A DNA stretch of 64,000 nt from SMYC01 sp965197495 (GTDB taxonomy: Bacteria > Acidobacteriota > Vicinamibacteria > Marinacidobacterales > SMYC01). Location: NCBI GenBank assembly GCA_965197495.1, contig OZ240210.1, positions 8,122,001 to 8,186,000 of the forward strand, in the 5' to 3' direction. The notes below the pieces were generated by a model that saw only the letters and a list, made by a program, of their open reading frames with translations, was not told where the DNA came from and did not search any database. The number at the start of each line of letters is the position of its first letter. Position 1 is the stretch's first letter. The translations under genes and the position numbers were made by a program. This document shows, in pieces, positions 63,050-64,000 of this stretch.

Positions 63050-64000
63050 CGGCGGCACCTGTGAATACTCTTAGGCAGCAACCTCATCGCTGTCAAGAGA
63101 TTTCTGTTTGCTTCTAAGCGCGTGAACGAGAGCGCCCATATGGCGATAGCCTTTGATACGGTGAAACTTTTTCTCCGCCGTGACGACGCCGAGAGCGGTC
63201 CATCGGCGAATCATGGAAGGACTCTTCCACCGCTTGACGTTTCTCGAGACTCTGCGGATGGTGCCGTTGAGATTCTCGATGGCGTTTGTCGTGGCCAGAG
63301 ATTTGCGAAGTAACTCGGGTAGAGCGAGCTTCACAACCGTGAGGGTCTCTTCCATCCCTTCGCGAAGGCTTCCGGCAGCTTCGTCGTAGCCGTTTCGCTC
63401 GAGCCACGACACCAATGCCTGAAGTCGCTTGCGCGCCTTGTCGGCACTCTTGCATTTGTACGCTTCCTTCATTGTCTGGAGCACGTAGGCGTGACGGGAC
63501 TTGGGAAGGTACGAGCGAAGATTTCGGAGTTTGTGGAGCTGGCATCTTTGGATAACCGCGAGATCCCCCAAAACGTCGACGAGTGCTTTGCGGATCCCTT
63601 TGCCTCCGTCCACTACGCAGAGAATCGATTCGTCGATCCGCAATCCCCGCTCGAGAAGGTTCTGCAACATCGCGGTGCACACCCGAGAGTTTTCCGTCGA
63701 GCCCAGCCATATACCCAAGGGCACCTTCGTTCCATCTATTGTGATACCGAGAGTTACGACGACGGTCTGTCCGGCCACCTCAAGGCCATCCATCATTAGT
63801 GCCGCAAGCTCGAACTCCTCTAGCCTCCGAGATAGGTATTCCTCGAGCTTCTTAGTCGTCTGGCTCACGAGGTGACGGCTGGCGGCACTCTTGCTCGTGC
63901 CACGAGACTTCAACTTCGCCGAGGGTTTGTCCAGACTCGATTCGTAATTTCGGGTCGATACCCCCACCAAGATCTGGTTCAGCACTCGCTCCGGAAGCGG
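63015..64000 (-). mobile_element. IS256-family element, copy 2 (partial in window)
   Basis: Same right end as copy 1 (AGATGTCCCGG ... TGTTGAATTTGG ... GGTAGCGGCGGC read on the plus strand). Inserted in the IS256 fragment at 62612-63014. Continues beyond the window. Confidence 0.88.
63071..64000 (-). CDS. IS256-family transposase, copy 2, N-terminus beyond window
   Basis: C-terminal 310 residues, almost identical to copy 1 (visible change REGMEE against REGLEE). The DDE blocks AALMMDGLEVAG, CVVDGGKGIRKA and TTNAIENLNGT are intact. The frame is open at the window edge. Confidence 0.93.
   Translation of the reverse strand, partial: PLPERVLNQILVGVSTRNYESSLDKPSAKLKSRGTSKSAASRHLVSQTTKKLEEYLSRRLEEFELAALMMDGLEVAGQTVVVTLGITIDGTKVPLGIWLGSTENSRVCTAMLQNLLERGLRIDESILCVVDGGKGIRKALVDVLGDLAVIQRCQLHKLRNLRSYLPKSRHAYVLQTMKEAYKCKSADKARKRLQALVSWLERNGYDEAAGSLREGMEETLTVVKLALPELLRKSLATTNAIENLNGTIRRVSRNVKRWKSPSMIRRWTALGVVTAEKKFHRIKGYRHMGALVHALRSKQKSLDSDEVAA

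Overview
The window is GC-rich bacterial DNA with little intergenic space and a very heavy load of mobile DNA and broken genes. ADOP/MacB-type permeases, Ser/Thr kinases with a zinc-ribbon N-terminus, PilZ proteins, a kinase-DnaJ fusion, an IS200/IS605 element and integrase-core transposases of a kind common in soil lineages suggest an Acidobacteriota-like or similar soil/sediment bacterium. This is inference: there is no rRNA or other phylogenetic marker in the window.

Layout. 1-3.5 kb: Ser/Thr kinase (runs off the left edge), a pirin remnant, a decayed ADOP permease and an EamA transporter. 3.5-6.9 kb: two head-to-tail copies of a ~1.68 kb DDE insertion sequence. 6.9-19.5 kb: mostly chromosomal genes (collapsed amidohydrolase, acidic protein, frameshifted NamZ, IS200-type TnpA, IlvE, Nramp-like transporter, frameshifted class-V aminotransferase, PilZ protein, decayed FAD/multiheme reductase, NagZ-beta-lactamase fusion). 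19.6-22.4 kb: a near-perfect inverted repeat of 245-bp arms split by an IS1634 element. 22.7-25.6 kb: a kinase/DnaJ gene split by an IS256 element, then a PilZ gene. 25.8-40.3 kb: the least IS-affected part, with a ChbG-like deacetylase, a four-gene ABC efflux operon, a second decayed ABC pair and an AddAB-type helicase-nuclease pair. 40.4-43.6 kb: a second IS1634 element and integrase-core transposase debris. 45.4-59.3 kb: what I read as a mobile-integron-like attC cassette array on the minus strand. 59.4-64 kb: a dead group II intron followed by stacked ISL3 and IS256 elements.

The cassette array is the most interesting part. Five attC-like imperfect palindromes, plus three remnants, separate small modules: DUF4160/DUF2442 (twice, once as a fusion), DUF433/DUF5615, an addiction-module antitoxin with a RelE/ParE toxin, and BrnT with its antitoxin, plus a creatininase and probably an FAD oxidoreductase. 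The array has been invaded by four tandem copies of the same IS that sits at 3.5-6.9 kb, and by a 189-bp MITE-like element. That element occurs four times in the window, always 189 bp, with 13-bp terminal repeats and 4-bp YTAR target duplications. No integron integrase is visible; by orientation it would lie beyond the right edge.

Many genes carry single-base frameshifts or C-to-T type nonsense codons. Several can be repaired on paper exactly (MITE or IS excision restores frame). The isolated 1-bp shifts could be either real pseudogenes or uncorrected long-read errors, and this cannot be decided from the sequence alone.
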